From Candidatus Gastranaerophilales bacterium (GTDB lineage Bacteria; Cyanobacteriota; Vampirovibrionia; Gastranaerophilales; Gastranaerophilaceae): a stretch of DNA of 64,000 nucleotides. Numbering within the stretch: the stretch's first letter is position 1; every line of letters begins with the position of its first letter. Below, in pieces: positions 1 to 8,961 of this stretch. Location: contig CALUSI010000004.1 in NCBI GenBank assembly GCA_944323395.1, positions 62,001 through 126,000 on the forward strand. Reading direction: 5' to 3'. Under the pieces are notes generated by a model, which had not been told where the DNA came from, did no database searches, and saw only the letters and a list, made by a program, of their open reading frames with translations. The translations under genes were made by a program, and so were the position numbers.

Positions 1-1359
1 TCAGGCGGAGAAGCACAAAGAATAAGACTTGCCACACAAATAGGGAGTGGACTGTCAGGTGTTTTATATGTACTTGATGAACCTTCAATAGGCTTACATC
101 AATACAATAACGATATGTTAATAAAAACCCTTATAAGACTCCGTAATTTAGGCAACACATTAATTGTAGTTGAACACGACGAAGATACAATAAGAAGCGC
201 AGACCATATTGTAGATATTGGTGTTTATGCAGGAATAAACGGAGGTAAAGTAATAGCACAAGGCACTTTAGATGATATCATTGCTTCAAAAAAATCTTTA
301 ACAGGTCAATACCTAAGCGGGGAAAGAAAAATTCCAATTCCTAATAAAAGAAGAGAAGGAAATGGTAACTACCTGGAAGTCATCAATGCACACAAGAACA
401 ATCTGAAAAATATAAACGTAAAAATTCCGCTCGGAAAAGTTGTAGCATTAACAGGCGTTTCCGGCAGCGGAAAATCTACATTGATGAATGATTTAATATA
501 TCAATATGCAATACATAAACTAAATAAAAATAAACCAAAACCACAAGGAATAGATAAAATTGAAGGTTTTGAAAATATAGATAAAGTTATTTGTATTGAC
601 CAATCGCCAATAGGAAGAACTCCTCGTTCAAATCCTGCTACATATACAGACGTATTTACATATATAAGAGAATTATATGCTCAAACAACCGAAGCAAAAA
701 TGAGAGGTTATAAAGCAGGAAGATTCAGTTTTAATGTAAAAGGCGGGCGTTGCGAAGCTTGTAAAGGCGATGGGCTTACAAAAATTGAAATGAATTTTCT
801 CTCTGATGTATATATAAAATGTAATGTTTGCAAAGGACAAAGATACAACAGAGAAACACTTGAAGTAAAATACAAAGGTAAAAATATATCAGAAGTCTTA
901 GAAATGAGTATATCTGAAGCACTGGAATTTTTCGAAAATATTCCTAAAATAAAAACAAGACTACAAACATTGAATGATGTCGGTTTAGGATATATGAAGC
1001 TTGGACAAAGTGCTACAACTTTATCTGGCGGTGAAGCTCAAAGAATAAAATTAGCCAGTGAATTAAACAAACGCTCCACAGGTAAAACTCTATACTTGCT
1101 TGATGAACCGACAGTAGGACTTCATTGGTATGATTTAGATAAGCTTATTAAAATAATAAATAAACTTGCAGAAGCAGGAAATACAATACTAATAATAGAA
1201 CATAATCTTGATTTAATAAAAACAGTTGATCATATAATAGATTTAGGACCACAAGGCGGAGATGAAGGCGGAATGATTATAGCTGAAGGAACTCCGGAAG
1301 AAATTGCAAAATGCAAAGAATCGTATACCGGAATCTATTTAAAAAAAATGCTCAAATAA
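1..1359 (+). CDS. uvrA: UvrA excinuclease ABC subunit A, 3' part
   Basis: This is the damage-recognition ATPase of nucleotide excision repair. The gene enters from the left edge already in frame at base 1, so the N-terminal part is missing. Visible in order: the ABC signature (SGGEAQR) and Walker B ([12 protein letters not shown]) of the first ATPase half, the Walker A of the second half (GVSGSGKST, near base 457), a zinc module (CEACKGDG ... CNVCKGQR) and the second signature and Walker B ([20 protein letters not shown]). The reading frame is intact to a TAA and is followed at once by a hairpin terminator. Identification is secure; only the length is limited by the window. Confidence 0.97.
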   Translation, partial: SGGEAQRIRLATQIGSGLSGVLYVLDEPSIGLHQYNNDMLIKTLIRLRNLGNTLIVVEHDEDTIRSADHIVDIGVYAGINGGKVIAQGTLDDIIASKKSLTGQYLSGERKIPIPNKRREGNGNYLEVINAHKNNLKNINVKIPLGKVVALTGVSGSGKSTLMNDLIYQYAIHKLNKNKPKPQGIDKIEGFENIDKVICIDQSPIGRTPRSNPATYTDVFTYIRELYAQTTEAKMRGYKAGRFSFNVKGGRCEACKGDGLTKIEMNFLSDVYIKCNVCKGQRYNRETLEVKYKGKNISEVLEMSISEALEFFENIPKIKTRLQTLNDVGLGYMKLGQSATTLSGGEAQRIKLASELNKRSTGKTLYLLDEPTVGLHWYDLDKLIKIINKLAEAGNTILIIEHNLDLIKTVDHIIDLGPQGGDEGGMIIAEGTPEEIAKCKESYTGIYLKKMLK

Positions 1360-1390
1360 AAAGGACAAGTATAACAACCTGTCCTTTTTT
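1358..1390. terminator. Bidirectional intrinsic terminator between uvrA and the next gene
   Basis: The arms AAAAAGGACA and TGTCCTTTTT are complementary and flank a loop of about 13 bases, giving an A/T-flanked GC stem. It sits between the convergent ends of uvrA (+) and the small gene at 1408 (-), so it can serve both. Confidence 0.8.
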
Positions 1391-1407
1391 ATATATAATA
1401 ATTATCT

Positions 1408-1803
1408 TTATTTTTCCATCTCTGCAATTATTTCATCTATGGAATAAGTTTTTATATCACCTATATCATTATTATCAATAAACTTTTGTACAGCATCAGC
1501 CACTTGTTGATTTATATTCATTTGTTTTTCGTTCTTTTTATCAATGGCTTTACCTATTAAACCACCTGTTATTCTTCCAACAAGTGCCAAACCGCCAACT
1601 ACAGCCGTACAAACACCAAAAGCAATCGCTTTAGCTTTCTTTACACTGACAGAATCAGCAGATTTTAAAGCATTTATTCCTGATTGAAAAATATCTTTTC
1701 CATTCTTAGCAACATATGCTCCACCAACACCAAAACCAGCGACAGTTCCTATTTTTTTGCCTTTTTGAGTTGATGTTGTTGAATTAACTACAGATACATT
1801 CAT
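1408..1803 (-). CDS. Small glycine-rich hypothetical protein
   Basis: A 131-residue protein of unknown function. It has no signal peptide. The N-terminus is rich in Ser/Thr/Val. Two glycine-rich, weakly hydrophobic stretches follow (about residues 18-35 and 60-85, with GVCTAVVGGLALVGRITGGLIG), which could insert into a membrane or pack as glycine-zipper helices. The C-terminal 45 residues are charged and helical (QQVADAVQKFIDNND, IDEIIAEMEK). It stands alone between uvrA and rpsA, convergent with uvrA. I recognise no family. Coding potential is supported by normal composition and terminators on both flanks. Confidence 0.65.
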   Translation of the reverse strand: MNVSVVNSTTSTQKGKKIGTVAGFGVGGAYVAKNGKDIFQSGINALKSADSVSVKKAKAIAFGVCTAVVGGLALVGRITGGLIGKAIDKKNEKQMNINQQVADAVQKFIDNNDIGDIKTYSIDEIIAEMEK

Positions 1804-1897
1804 ATTTTTTTCCTTACACTGCTTTCATATTTCCTTGAAAACTTATCAACTTTTAAAATTGACATAAGGACACGTTATATTAACTTTTATTAACAAG

Positions 1898-1924
1898 AAA
1901 GAGGAAGTTAAAAACTTCCTCTTT
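1898..1924. terminator. Terminator downstream of rpsA
   Basis: A perfect 12-bp stem (AAAGAGGAAGTT / AACTTCCTCTTT) with a 3-base loop lies just beyond the stop of the leftward rpsA gene. The A/T-rich flanks give a U-run in the leftward transcript. Confidence 0.8.
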
Positions 1925-1939
1925 TAAAATTTTGAAAAA

Positions 1940-3019
1940 TTACTTTTGAATATCCTTTACGCTCAATGCAATTCTGTGTTCTTGTGGTGTGAATTTTTTA
2001 ATTAATACTTCAACTTCATCACCAACATTGTACAAGTTAAAAGGATTTGCATTAGCAGGTTCCATTTCTGCAGAAGGTAACAATGCTTCTACACCAGGAT
2101 AAATATTAATAAAAGCACCAAAAGAAGTTACTTTATTAACAGTTCCTTTTATTACTTGACCTTCTTGGAATTCATTTTCAATAGATTCCCAAGGATTATC
2201 CCCCATTCTCTTTAAGCTTAAGCTTATACGTTTCATATCCATATCTATTTTTAAGATTTTAACTTCTAATTCTTGACCTAAAGAAATAACGTCTGATGGA
2301 TGTTTAATTCTTTGCCAAGAAATTTCAGAGATTGGTAATAAACCATCAACACCGTTTATGTCAATAAAACCACCGAAATCAGCGATTCTAACAACTTCAC
2401 CTTTTACAACAGAACCAACTTCTAATTGAGAAATTATTTCATCAACAACTTGTTCTCTTTGTTCTGCGACTGCTTGTCTTTGAGATAAAATCAATTTATT
2501 TTTCTTTGCATCAGCTTCTAAAACTTTAACTTCAATATCTTGACCGATTAAACCATCAAAAGGAGCACCTGTTCTTAATTGAGATGCAGGAACAAATCCT
2601 CTCAAATCAGATACTTCAACTATTACACCACCTCTAACAATAAGAACAACTTTTGCAAGGATTGTTTCATTGTTATATTTAGCATTTTGAAGTTCTTGCC
2701 AAGCTTTTGCACAAGATAATTTTTTCAAAGAAAGAATGATTCTATCATTTTCATCATCACCTTCTTCTTTTAGAATATAAAACTCTTTTACATCATTAAT
2801 TGTTAAATATTCTGAATAATTTTTATCGTCTACCTGATTATTTGTAATTTCTCTGTTTGGTAAGAAGGCTTCAGTTTTAGCACCGATATCAACCAAGAAA
2901 CCATCATTTTCTTGTTTAATTACTATACCTTTTACTACATCTGCTACTGAAAATTTATAATTGTAGCTTTCTTCTAATAATCTGACGAATTCGTCTTGTT
3001 GTTCAATTGTGTTTGTCAT
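1940..3019 (-). CDS. rpsA: Ribosomal protein S1-like RNA-binding protein, four S1 domains
   Basis: The 359-residue protein carries four S1 (OB-fold) repeats: about 24-100 (divergent), 118-186, 201-272 (VVKGEVVRIADFGGFIDI) and 286-356 (VIKGTVNKVTSFGAFINI). S1 proteins bind mRNA and help it onto the 30S subunit, which matters most for messages with weak or absent Shine-Dalgarno sequences, of which this window has several. It lies 16 bases downstream of ispH on the same strand, presumably cotranscribed. The ispH-rpsA pairing is known in clostridia, where the two are sometimes fused; here they are separate. Length is typical of short cyanobacterial or firmicute S1 rather than the six-domain proteobacterial form. 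Confidence 0.9.
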   Translation of the reverse strand: MTNTIEQQDEFVRLLEESYNYKFSVADVVKGIVIKQENDGFLVDIGAKTEAFLPNREITNNQVDDKNYSEYLTINDVKEFYILKEEGDDENDRIILSLKKLSCAKAWQELQNAKYNNETILAKVVLIVRGGVIVEVSDLRGFVPASQLRTGAPFDGLIGQDIEVKVLEADAKKNKLILSQRQAVAEQREQVVDEIISQLEVGSVVKGEVVRIADFGGFIDINGVDGLLPISEISWQRIKHPSDVISLGQELEVKILKIDMDMKRISLSLKRMGDNPWESIENEFQEGQVIKGTVNKVTSFGAFINIYPGVEALLPSAEMEPANANPFNLYNVGDEVEVLIKKFTPQEHRIALSVKDIQK

Positions 3020-3035
3020 TTTATTTTACCCTTTC

Positions 3036-3902
3036 TTATATTTCATTTAATTTATCAATTACACTTTTAATTATATTTTCAGGAGTTGAAGCACCTGCTG
3101 TTACTCCTATGTTTTCCGATTTATCTATTATTGATTTATATTCATCCAAATCATCTTGAGTTTCTATATGAATAGTTGTTGTAATTTCATTTAGAATTTC
3201 TGCCAAATGAGTTGTATTTGCACTATTTTTCCCGCCAACTACAATCATCAAATCAGAAGTTTTAGCCAGTTCCTTTGCTTCTTGTTGACGTTTCGCAGTT
3301 GATTGGCAAATTGTATTAAAAACTTTTAATTCACTAGCTATTGGTATCAAATAATTTACTACTTCTTGTAAAAACTCAAGTTTCTGTGTTGTTTGAATTA
3401 CTACGCCTATTCGTTTTATTAATTTAAGTTTAGCTGATAATTTTTCTAAAAAGGCTATATCCGGTATTACAAAGACATTTTCAGAAAACATATCTGCATT
3501 TGCCTTAATAGCAACTACTTCAGGATGTTCCGGTTTTCCCAATATTAATACAAGAAAACCTTCCTTCGCCAACTGAATTGCTTTTTGTTGAACTTTTTTT
3601 ACATCTAAACAAGTCAAATCAACAACTTCAAATCCTTTTTTTTCTACCTCTTTTATTTTTTGAGGTGCCATTCCATGACTTCTTACAATACATATTCCAC
3701 TTTCATTTTCAGGCAAATCATCAACAGTCATTATGCCTAATCCTTCAAGTTCTTTTATAACATGCGAATTATGTATGAGTTCACCAAGTACCCATACTTT
3801 TTTAGATGCATTTTCTATCTTGACTTTTTTTGTTGTTTCGACTGCTCTTTTAACTCCGTAACAGAACCCGGCACATTGAGCTAATCTTATTTGTTTTTTC
3901 AG
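3036..3902 (-). CDS. ispH: 4-hydroxy-3-methylbut-2-enyl diphosphate reductase, no canonical start codon
   Basis: IspH is the [4Fe-4S] enzyme of the last step of the MEP isoprenoid pathway, giving IPP and DMAPP. The first in-frame ATG (3731) would give only 231 residues and lose the N-terminus, but the frame is open to an upstream TAG at 3927-3929 and encodes the expected start: AGFCYGVKRAV with the first cluster cysteine, then VWVLGELIHN. The other cluster cysteines are in DLTCLDV and NTICQST. No ATG, GTG or TTG exists in frame between the stop and the first cysteine. I take the CTG at 3902 (288 residues; GGAAG lies 9 bases upstream). An ATG at 3918 is out of frame and would need a one-base skip after its third codon. 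Either non-AUG initiation, a frameshift or a sequence error explains this. Confidence 0.85.
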   Translation of the reverse strand: MKKQIRLAQCAGFCYGVKRAVETTKKVKIENASKKVWVLGELIHNSHVIKELEGLGIMTVDDLPENESGICIVRSHGMAPQKIKEVEKKGFEVVDLTCLDVKKVQQKAIQLAKEGFLVLILGKPEHPEVVAIKANADMFSENVFVIPDIAFLEKLSAKLKLIKRIGVVIQTTQKLEFLQEVVNYLIPIASELKVFNTICQSTAKRQQEAKELAKTSDLMIVVGGKNSANTTHLAEILNEITTTIHIETQDDLDEYKSIIDKSENIGVTAGASTPENIIKSVIDKLNEI

Positions 3903-3929
3903 TGTTCTAAACTTCCATTCGTTGAACTA

Positions 3930-3947
3930 GTGAAAATATATTTTCAC
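3930..3947. promoter_or_regulatory. Perfect 18-bp palindrome upstream of ispH
   Basis: GTGAAAATATATTTTCAC is a perfect inverted repeat about 30 bases upstream of the proposed ispH start. Read leftward, its centre contains TATATT, a possible -10 box, with TTATAA 17 bases further upstream as a weak -35. A repressor bound here would cover the promoter. The regulator is unknown; GTGA half-sites are 10 bases apart, which does not fit CRP/FNR spacing. Confidence 0.45.
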
Positions 3948-4078
3948 AGTATCTTTCTTATAACACAAAAAAAAATCTCATTCAAGCACTCTTCTTTGTT
4001 AAAATTTCTTAATTTTATCTCTTATTTGGCAATTATATAAGTTCCTTTGTTTTAAAGAGCTTAAAGAAAGGGAATAGT

Positions 4079-5590
4079 ATGGAATTATATTCTATCAATA
4101 ATAGCAGTAGAGTTCTAAAATCTACAGTAGCTTCAACTACTGCTTCAACAACTGCCTCAACAACAGCTTCTACTACTGCTATGGCATATGATTATCTTTT
4201 AAGTCCAATAATAAAAGGCTTCAACAACCCAAATTCATATATACCAATTCCAAATTATCAAATTCCACAATTATACCAGCGAAAACAAAAACCTATTGAG
4301 ATAGATAGAGATGAACTAAACAAAAAAGTAATCAACATTTTTGATGACCTATGCAAAAAAAACAGTATTCAGAATGATATTAAACCAACTTTAGAAATTG
4401 TGTATGAAAATGAAACATATAATTATTATCCAGATGGAACACAGGAAGTTTCTATAAATAATACAGAAGAAGATACTACCCATTATAATTTGGGTGAATA
4501 TGATTCAGATAAACATATAATTAGATTTTATGCAAATAGTTATATAAACAGAACTTGTGATAATATCGGGCAAGTAATAGCTCATGAACTATATCATTCT
4601 AAAGAAGCAATAGATAGAAATAGTATTCCACAAGAAGATAGAGATAAACTAGTAAAAGAAACCTTAATTGAAAATATAAAACAACACGAAGCTCCAACTA
4701 TTATAATGTCTTATGACGGAATTTCATACAAGACAATGACATCACCTATCTTTGATGCTAAAACGGCACAAGATTTTGCAATCTTTGCCGAACAAAATTT
4801 ATTTAGTGATGATACTCAGACTCTAAACAAATTAATGGAATACTATGATTTGAAATATAACTCTACTAAAAATAAGAATACAAATAGACTCAGAGAATTA
4901 GAAGCTGAACTATATCCTATTTTGCAAGAACTACAAATTATAAAAAGCAACAACAAAAGTTATAAATCACAAAACCATTCACTATTCCGTTTTAGAAAAA
5001 ATGATATAGAAAAGGATAAAGAACTTTTAGCATATTCAATATCAATTGCATCAAAATACCATTTATTTAGAAAAAAAGAAATTGGTAAAAATCTTCCTTT
5101 AAATAAAAATTACGACAGAAATAAAATAAAAAGTTCTATAAAAGCAAATATTGACTCTGTAGAAGGGAACGCTGTTCTTGAAACATATAGAAATAATAAA
5201 CAGAAAAATAAGAATTTCCGTTCCTACCTTCCTTCCGATGAGTATTACCAATATTTTTATAGTAAAGAAGAATATGAAGCAAGGAAAGAAACTTACAATA
5301 TAGAAATTGCCAATATTTCTCATAATATGGCCGGCAAGAATAAACTTGCCCAATTAAAACAAAAATATAGAATTAAACAAATTAAAAGAGAAGCAAAACT
5401 TGATGATTATAATTACCAATTATATAATCTTACAAACGAACAACGAAATAATCCGAATGATAAAAAAATAAAACTCAAAATTTTAACATTAAAAATCAAA
5501 GCAATTACATCAGAAAATCCTTTTATTTGCTTATTACTTGTTAACTCTTTAATTTCAAGTGCTATATCAATTAAAAAACTTATAAAATAA
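4079..5590 (+). CDS. Putative HExxH metallopeptidase with N-terminal Thr/Ala/Ser repeat
   Basis: A 503-residue protein of no family I can name. It has no signal peptide. Residues 17-35 are a low-complexity TAST repeat encoded by 12-bp units. Residues 165-176 contain VIAHELYHSKEA, an HExxH zinc motif (H169, E170, H173), in a domain preceded by a beta-rich stretch. The C-terminal half is very basic and charged (Lys/Asn/Arg rich, helical), ending in a hydrophobic segment (about residues 480-497) that could be a membrane anchor. AGAAAGGGA supplies the ribosome binding site. Zincin activity is inferred from the motif alone; the third metal ligand is not identifiable by eye. Neighbours (ADP-ribosyltransferase-like, patatin-like) suggest an effector or toxin-like accessory region. 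Confidence 0.7.
   Translation: MELYSINNSSRVLKSTVASTTASTTASTTASTTAMAYDYLLSPIIKGFNNPNSYIPIPNYQIPQLYQRKQKPIEIDRDELNKKVINIFDDLCKKNSIQNDIKPTLEIVYENETYNYYPDGTQEVSINNTEEDTTHYNLGEYDSDKHIIRFYANSYINRTCDNIGQVIAHELYHSKEAIDRNSIPQEDRDKLVKETLIENIKQHEAPTIIMSYDGISYKTMTSPIFDAKTAQDFAIFAEQNLFSDDTQTLNKLMEYYDLKYNSTKNKNTNRLRELEAELYPILQELQIIKSNNKSYKSQNHSLFRFRKNDIEKDKELLAYSISIASKYHLFRKKEIGKNLPLNKNYDRNKIKSSIKANIDSVEGNAVLETYRNNKQKNKNFRSYLPSDEYYQYFYSKEEYEARKETYNIEIANISHNMAGKNKLAQLKQKYRIKQIKREAKLDDYNYQLYNLTNEQRNNPNDKKIKLKILTLKIKAITSENPFICLLLVNSLISSAISIKKLIK
4130..4180 (+). repeat. 12-bp tandem repeat, four units, coding
   Basis: Four successive 12-bp units starting gcttcaactact (4130, 4142, 4154, 4166) followed by a partial gct encode a repeated Ala-Ser-Thr-Thr. 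Units differ at a few third positions (gcttcaacaact, gcctcaacaaca). Copy-number change would keep the frame. Confidence 0.85.
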
Positions 5591-5602
5591 ATTTAAAATA
5601 GT

Positions 5603-7063
5603 CTATACAAACCGTAAAACATTTGTATTAAGTTCAGATTTTCTCATTGGAAGTTCAATTACAAACTCATTATGATTTCCATAAGCATTTAGAGATATTC
5701 TGCCATTGTGCGCTTCAATAACTTTTTTACAAAAATATAGACCCAATCCAATTCTACTGATTCCATTACCGGCTACATATTTTTCAAATATACGTTTTCT
5801 CATACTTTCAGGAATTGGCTCGCTGGTGTTTTTAATTTTTATTGAAATAGTCTCATCTTCTTGAACAAACGAAATAATTATCTTTGTATTTTTATATGCA
5901 TAATTTATTCCGTTATTTAATATATTTGAAATTACTCTTCTAATTTGACTTTCATCTGCATTAACAATAGATTTGTCTGATTCTTTTCTATATTCTATGA
6001 ATATATTTTTTTCTTGAGCCAAATATTGTGCCTCTTCTATACATATATGTATTAAATCATCTATGTCAAAATCAACTTTATTAAGCTGAACAATTCCATT
6101 TTCATATTTATATGTAGATAAAATTGAATATATCATATCTTTCATAAAAGAAGCTGATTCATCTATCATATCCAATATTTCTTTTTGTTTTTCTGAAACT
6201 GTTCCGAATTTTCCTTTTGATAGTAATTGCAAACTACTAATTTGTGCTTGCAAAAGATTTTTTAAATCATGCGTCATTGTTGCAAGAAAAAGTTCTTTTT
6301 GCACTTCTAACTTTTTTGCTTCATCAATATTCTGTACAAGAGTTAATATACCACTTATTCCCTTTTGTTCATCATATACCGGAGACTTATAAATCTTATA
6401 CCAATGTTCAGTTCCTTCTATAGATTTTAATAATCTTTCTTTTATCAATACTTTTTTATTTTTTATTACATACCTGTCTTCTTCTGCTATTATATTTGTA
6501 GAATTTTTCATATCTATTTTTATATTACCTGCATAATAGTCAATACCATATTGAAAAAATTCTTTTGAATATTTTGTTCCGACAATATAGTTATTATGCA
6601 AATCTTTAATATAAGCTAGAATCGGAATATTTTCCAAAAAAGAATTCACAAGCTGAAATTTCTCAATAAGCTTATTTTTTGATTCATTATCTTTATCAAA
6701 ATCCTTTGAAACTGATAAAATACCATTTAAAACCCCATCTTTCAAAATAGGATAAGATGTTGTCTTGACTATCTTTGAACAAAAATCTTTTTCTACTTCA
6801 AATTCAAAAGTTTTAGGATCCATTGTTTGCTTTATTATTTCACAATTTCCATTAATTATTTTTGAATTTTTATCATCAAAAATTTCATTTATTCTTTTAT
6901 CTATAACATTTACTTTATCTTTTAACCCCAATAAACGCAGAAATGCTTTATTACAAAAAACATATTTCATATTTATATCTTTTACCGTAACGATATCTTC
7001 ACAGTTGTCTATAATCACATCTCTCAGAGGATTTAAAGAAAATAAATTTGCTATACTTTGCAT
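5603..7063 (-). CDS. PAS-domain sensor histidine kinase
   Basis: A 486-residue soluble kinase with no transmembrane segment. Two PAS domains (about 15-125 and 140-255) precede the DHp helix with the phospho-acceptor in TMTHDLKN (H265). The HATPase domain has an N-box (NILNNGINYAY) and a GLGLYFCKK G2 box; the usual DxGxG motif is replaced by a NTSEPIPE-type loop, as in many HPK families. I start at the ATG at 7063, which has TAGGAAAG in front, rather than the GTG at 7090, which has no Shine-Dalgarno sequence. No response regulator is adjacent, so the partner is unknown. It presumably senses a cytoplasmic ligand or redox state through PAS. Confidence 0.88.
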   Translation of the reverse strand: MQSIANLFSLNPLRDVIIDNCEDIVTVKDINMKYVFCNKAFLRLLGLKDKVNVIDKRINEIFDDKNSKIINGNCEIIKQTMDPKTFEFEVEKDFCSKIVKTTSYPILKDGVLNGILSVSKDFDKDNESKNKLIEKFQLVNSFLENIPILAYIKDLHNNYIVGTKYSKEFFQYGIDYYAGNIKIDMKNSTNIIAEEDRYVIKNKKVLIKERLLKSIEGTEHWYKIYKSPVYDEQKGISGILTLVQNIDEAKKLEVQKELFLATMTHDLKNLLQAQISSLQLLSKGKFGTVSEKQKEILDMIDESASFMKDMIYSILSTYKYENGIVQLNKVDFDIDDLIHICIEEAQYLAQEKNIFIEYRKESDKSIVNADESQIRRVISNILNNGINYAYKNTKIIISFVQEDETISIKIKNTSEPIPESMRKRIFEKYVAGNGISRIGLGLYFCKKVIEAHNGRISLNAYGNHNEFVIELPMRKSELNTNVLRFV

Positions 7064-7217
7064 ATCTTTCCTACTTATTCGGCTAGTCACAAATCATAAC
7101 AAGTATAATTAGAAATATGATTATAATATATTACCCAATCGGGTATATTTTTCTGTGAAGTTTAATAATTAGCAATTTTTATTTTCACAAACTTTTATAA
7201 CAGAAAAAGGATATATT

Positions 7218-8045
7218 ATGAAAATTCCTGCAATTAATTCGGTTTCTTTTCAAAAAACTAATACTCAAAAAAAATCATTTGAAATAAATTCTCAAAACAT
7301 AAAGCAAACAGAACAAAATAATTGTAATTTGTTTTATAAACCAACATTTGGAAAGAGAATCTACGAAGATTTTAATGTAGAAAAATTACCTAATATTGGT
7401 CTTGAGCAAGAATTTTCAAGAACTGAACTTGCTCCATCAACAGGTAGCGTTAATCTTACAAGTATTCTTGGATTAACTTCTTATTTAGCAGAACAAATAA
7501 GATATTACGAAAAACATGGCGAATTAATTCACTATAAGAAAAATGAAATATTAGATGAATGTAAATATAAAGGATTAAGTGAAGAGGAAACACAACAAAG
7601 ATTAGAAAATGCAAAAATAGATTTTGAAAACGAAGTTCAAAGGCAAAAAGAAGATGCTATAGCATCTATTAATTCACTATCTCCAACAGAAAAACCCCAT
7701 ACGGTATATAGAGTAATTTCCGCTGGGTGGACACAAGATAGTAATGACTATTTTGAAATGATGAAAAATCTGAAAAAGGGACAAGATGTTATTCTTAATT
7801 CTACTCCAATATATGTTAGTACTTCTGCAAAGAAAACAATTGGAAATTATGGAGGTAAAAGAGACTATATATTATTCAGAATAAATTTACCAAAAGGTTC
7901 AAAATTACTAAGATTTCCATCCTCTGACGGTATAGAACAATGTATTATGAAGCCTGACGCAAAATTCCGTGTAGTAGATAATGAAGAATATAATAATAAT
8001 TTCCATTATATTACTTTAGACTATCTTCCTACCGAAGAAGGTTAA
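7218..8045 (+). CDS. ADP-ribosyltransferase-like protein with altered catalytic motif
   Basis: A 275-residue protein. The first 45 residues are polar and carry VSFQ and PTFG motifs seen also at 37010-35838. From about residue 160 the layout resembles ADP-ribosyltransferase exoenzymes (R-S-E clade): VYRV (Arg), a beta strand, YVSTS (the STS motif), LFRINLPKGSKL, then E240-Q-C242 and KFRVVD. In active enzymes the last motif is ExE or QxE; here the position of the catalytic Glu is Cys (TGT at 7941). So either the fold is kept without transferase activity, or my alignment is off by two residues. No signal peptide is present. Family call is by motif order only. Confidence 0.55.
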   Translation: MKIPAINSVSFQKTNTQKKSFEINSQNIKQTEQNNCNLFYKPTFGKRIYEDFNVEKLPNIGLEQEFSRTELAPSTGSVNLTSILGLTSYLAEQIRYYEKHGELIHYKKNEILDECKYKGLSEEETQQRLENAKIDFENEVQRQKEDAIASINSLSPTEKPHTVYRVISAGWTQDSNDYFEMMKNLKKGQDVILNSTPIYVSTSAKKTIGNYGGKRDYILFRINLPKGSKLLRFPSSDGIEQCIMKPDAKFRVVDNEEYNNNFHYITLDYLPTEEG

Positions 8046-8091
8046 AGATAATTACTAAACTATTATTAAAATCAAACAAACTGAATTATAC

Positions 8092-8946
8092 TCAATTTAT
8101 TTGATTTTTAATATATTTTTGAGTCGATAAATAACCATTCATATATATTTCTTCCTTCTTAGTTTTTGATAAATTAAACTCAATAAAACTAACCCCATCA
8201 ATATCAATTTGTATTTTCTGTATTTTATTATTATCTTGTATCTTAGTATATTCATTATCAATGGTATATGCAGCTACATTTACTATTGAATTAACTAATT
8301 TGATAGGATTTTTCGAAACTTTATTTTGATTTCCACCTGTAATTCTAAATTCCAATATTGTCTCTTTTCTATCAAGTAAAAATGATAAAACGTCCCATAT
8401 TGGTTTGGCTCGCAAAATATCACCATCTATAAGAAATTTATTTTGAAATTTATAAATAGGCAATAATCCAGGCATTGAAGAAGAAATTCTTAATGCAACT
8501 GCAACTTCTGTATCTGGTGTTGTTTCTTTTGAAAATACAAAAGGTAGGCTCTCCTCTAAATCAGTTGCTATAATATAAATTTCTTTATCTAAGTCTTTAA
8601 AACAAACCGGCTTCATTTTACCTTTTACATAATTTTTTCCATAATACTTTGATTCAATTTTTTCTCTTAACCAATGAAGATAAATTCTTCCTTTGGATAT
8701 AGCAAAATCTGAAATCAAATTAAAATTAAAATCAGAAAAAAGAAAACATAAATTTGTTTTATCCAACTCATTTTTAATTTCTTCTGCACTATACCCAAGT
8801 GCATATATTGTCATAAATATAGCACCTATTGAAGATCCTGAATAACAATTAATTTTTATATTGTTATCTTCGAATGCTTTTAATACACCAACATAACATA
8901 AACCTCTAACAGAGCCGCCTGTAAATATACAATTATATGTTTTCAT
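8092..8946 (-). CDS. Patatin-like phospholipase
   Basis: A 284-residue patatin-family acyl hydrolase with the catalytic Ser-Asp dyad. The oxyanion-hole motif is TGGSVRG at the N-terminus, the nucleophile elbow is GSSIG (about residue 38-42), and the catalytic Asp is in LIDGDI. Patatins hydrolyse phospholipids or lipid esters; bacterial ones are either lipid turnover enzymes or secreted effectors (ExoU type). There is no signal peptide. It lies 15 bases downstream of the membrane/propeller gene on the same strand, so they are probably cotranscribed. AGGG precedes the ATG. Confidence 0.88.
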   Translation of the reverse strand: MKTYNCIFTGGSVRGLCYVGVLKAFEDNNIKINCYSGSSIGAIFMTIYALGYSAEEIKNELDKTNLCFLFSDFNFNLISDFAISKGRIYLHWLREKIESKYYGKNYVKGKMKPVCFKDLDKEIYIIATDLEESLPFVFSKETTPDTEVAVALRISSSMPGLLPIYKFQNKFLIDGDILRAKPIWDVLSFLLDRKETILEFRITGGNQNKVSKNPIKLVNSIVNVAAYTIDNEYTKIQDNNKIQKIQIDIDGVSFIEFNLSKTKKEEIYMNGYLSTQKYIKNQIN

Positions 8947-8961
8947 AAAAAGCCCTCTTTT

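Noticed and set aside
8068-8108. Possible terminator AAAATCAAA / TTTGATTTT between the 7218 and patatin genes
   Set aside because: AT-only arms, 23-base loop, and overlap with the patatin coding end; too weak.
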